In this document: piece by piece, positions 63,670-64,000 of the stretch
Layout: every line of letters starts with the position of its first letter
How positions within the stretch are numbered: position 1 is the stretch's first letter
From: an uncultured Pseudomonadales bacterium
GTDB lineage: Bacteria; Pseudomonadota; Gammaproteobacteria; Pseudomonadales; Azotimanducaceae
Direction: 5' to 3'
Assembly: GCA_947258825.1 (NCBI GenBank)
Contig: CAMYJX010000001.1
Location: 11,416 to 75,415 of the forward strand
DNA: 64,000 bases
Notes under the pieces: generated by a model
The model's database searches: none
The model's input: only the letters and a program-made list of their open reading frames with translations
What the model was told of the DNA's origin: nothing
Position numbers and translations under genes: made by a program

Positions 63670-64000
63670 ATGACTCTCATGTTCCAATCGAGCGCGCGAT
63701 TCCTCGCGCTGGCCCTTTGCAGCCTGCTTTACGCTGCCGACCCACAGAGTGCCGAAGCGTCGACAGGCTCTGCAGGAGACGAAGCGCCCCAGGATGACGT
63801 CGAGTACCTGCTGGTAACCGCGCATCGGCTGCCAACCAAAAACCCGACCCTGCCGGTGATCGTGCGCGACCTGGATGACCGCCCGGACGTGGGCACGTCT
63901 GCCCTGCGCGATCTGCCCAGCTTCGCTGTCAGCCAGGCCGGCAGCCTGGGATCTCTGGCCCAGGCGCGGGTCAGAGGCGCCGAGGCAAACCACCTGCTGG
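63670..64000 (+). CDS. btuB: TonB-dependent receptor, BtuB-like (5' part only)
   Basis: Runs off the end of the window; about 110 residues are visible. A signal peptide (FLALALCSLLYAADPQS) is followed by a TonB box region VEYLLVTAHRLP and the beginning of the plug domain (LRDLPSFAVSQAGSLGSLAQARVRG). GGAGCG precedes the ATG. Position behind a B12 riboswitch supports outer-membrane cobalamin uptake. Confidence 0.9.
   Translation, partial: MTLMFQSSARFLALALCSLLYAADPQSAEASTGSAGDEAPQDDVEYLLVTAHRLPTKNPTLPVIVRDLDDRPDVGTSALRDLPSFAVSQAGSLGSLAQARVRGAEANHLL

Overview
The window is about 60% G+C, densely coded chromosomal DNA. The housekeeping proteins (AsnS, LipA, CysS, HisI, an MdlA/MdlB-like ABC pair, a DUF3014 protein, an M48 lipoprotein protease, a BtuB-type receptor under a cobalamin riboswitch) point to a Gammaproteobacterium. 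The many acyl-CoA synthetases, P450s, short-chain dehydrogenases (SDRs) and flavoenzymes suggest an aerobic, probably marine or oligotrophic heterotroph that degrades lipids, steroids or terpenoids. That lifestyle is inference. No tRNA, rRNA, IS element, prophage or CRISPR array was seen.

Layout. (1) 80-4801: a ThuA-like protein, then a TetR regulator and P450 pair, converging on an acyl-CoA synthetase; each of the two convergent genes is followed by its own long hairpin element. (2) 4963-15094: a co-directional run with E1-alpha, E1-beta, an AcoX-like protein and an E2 with two subunit-binding domains, then an acyl-CoA synthetase with an in-frame insertion, a methyltransferase, an aldonolactone-oxidase-like flavoprotein and a PQQ dehydrogenase with a cytochrome c tail. 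(3) 15127-18044: an old-yellow-enzyme/FadH-type reductase diverging from an SDR. (4) 18057-21570: the alpha-E plus circularly permuted ATP-grasp pair and a DUF21 membrane protein. (5) 21580-26498: a GST diverging from a halohydrin dehalogenase-like SDR, an HpaB-family flavoprotein, an alpha/beta hydrolase and a two-gene MaoC hydratase. (6) 26525-30303: an M48 protease, two small genes, glyoxalase I, a GST whose 3' end is tandemly repeated, and terminators. (7) 30304-37662: an RND pump behind two GntR-type operators, then a PEP-synthase-like phosphotransferase with a small membrane protein. (8) 37663-46352: assorted lipid and acyl-CoA catabolism genes (LLM flavoenzyme, CitE-like lyase, SDR, CMD protein, enoyl-CoA hydratase), threonine dehydratase, a flavodoxin and a FemAB-like protein. 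(9) 46362-53924: DUF3014, asnS, ABC exporter pair, GH13 glucosidase. (10) 53957-57867: a quinone reductase facing an SDR / acyl-CoA-dehydrogenase-like monooxygenase / P450 operon. (11) 57958-64000: lipA, M17 peptidase, hisI, cysS, FAD monooxygenase, B12 riboswitch and the start of btuB.

How the genes work together. The P450s, SDRs, acyl-CoA synthetases, MaoC pair, enoyl-CoA hydratase and CitE-like lyase form a plausible toolkit for oxidising, CoA-activating and beta-oxidising hydrophobic substrates. LipA supplies the lipoyl cofactor needed by the E2 of region 2. The most notable single gene is at 22455-23138. It carries both diagnostic halohydrin dehalogenase motifs (T-x4-F-x-G and S-x12-Y-x3-R) in place of the normal SDR motifs. 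The most notable non-coding feature is the pair of hairpin elements at 2883-3270, whose loops share a sequence while their stems differ.
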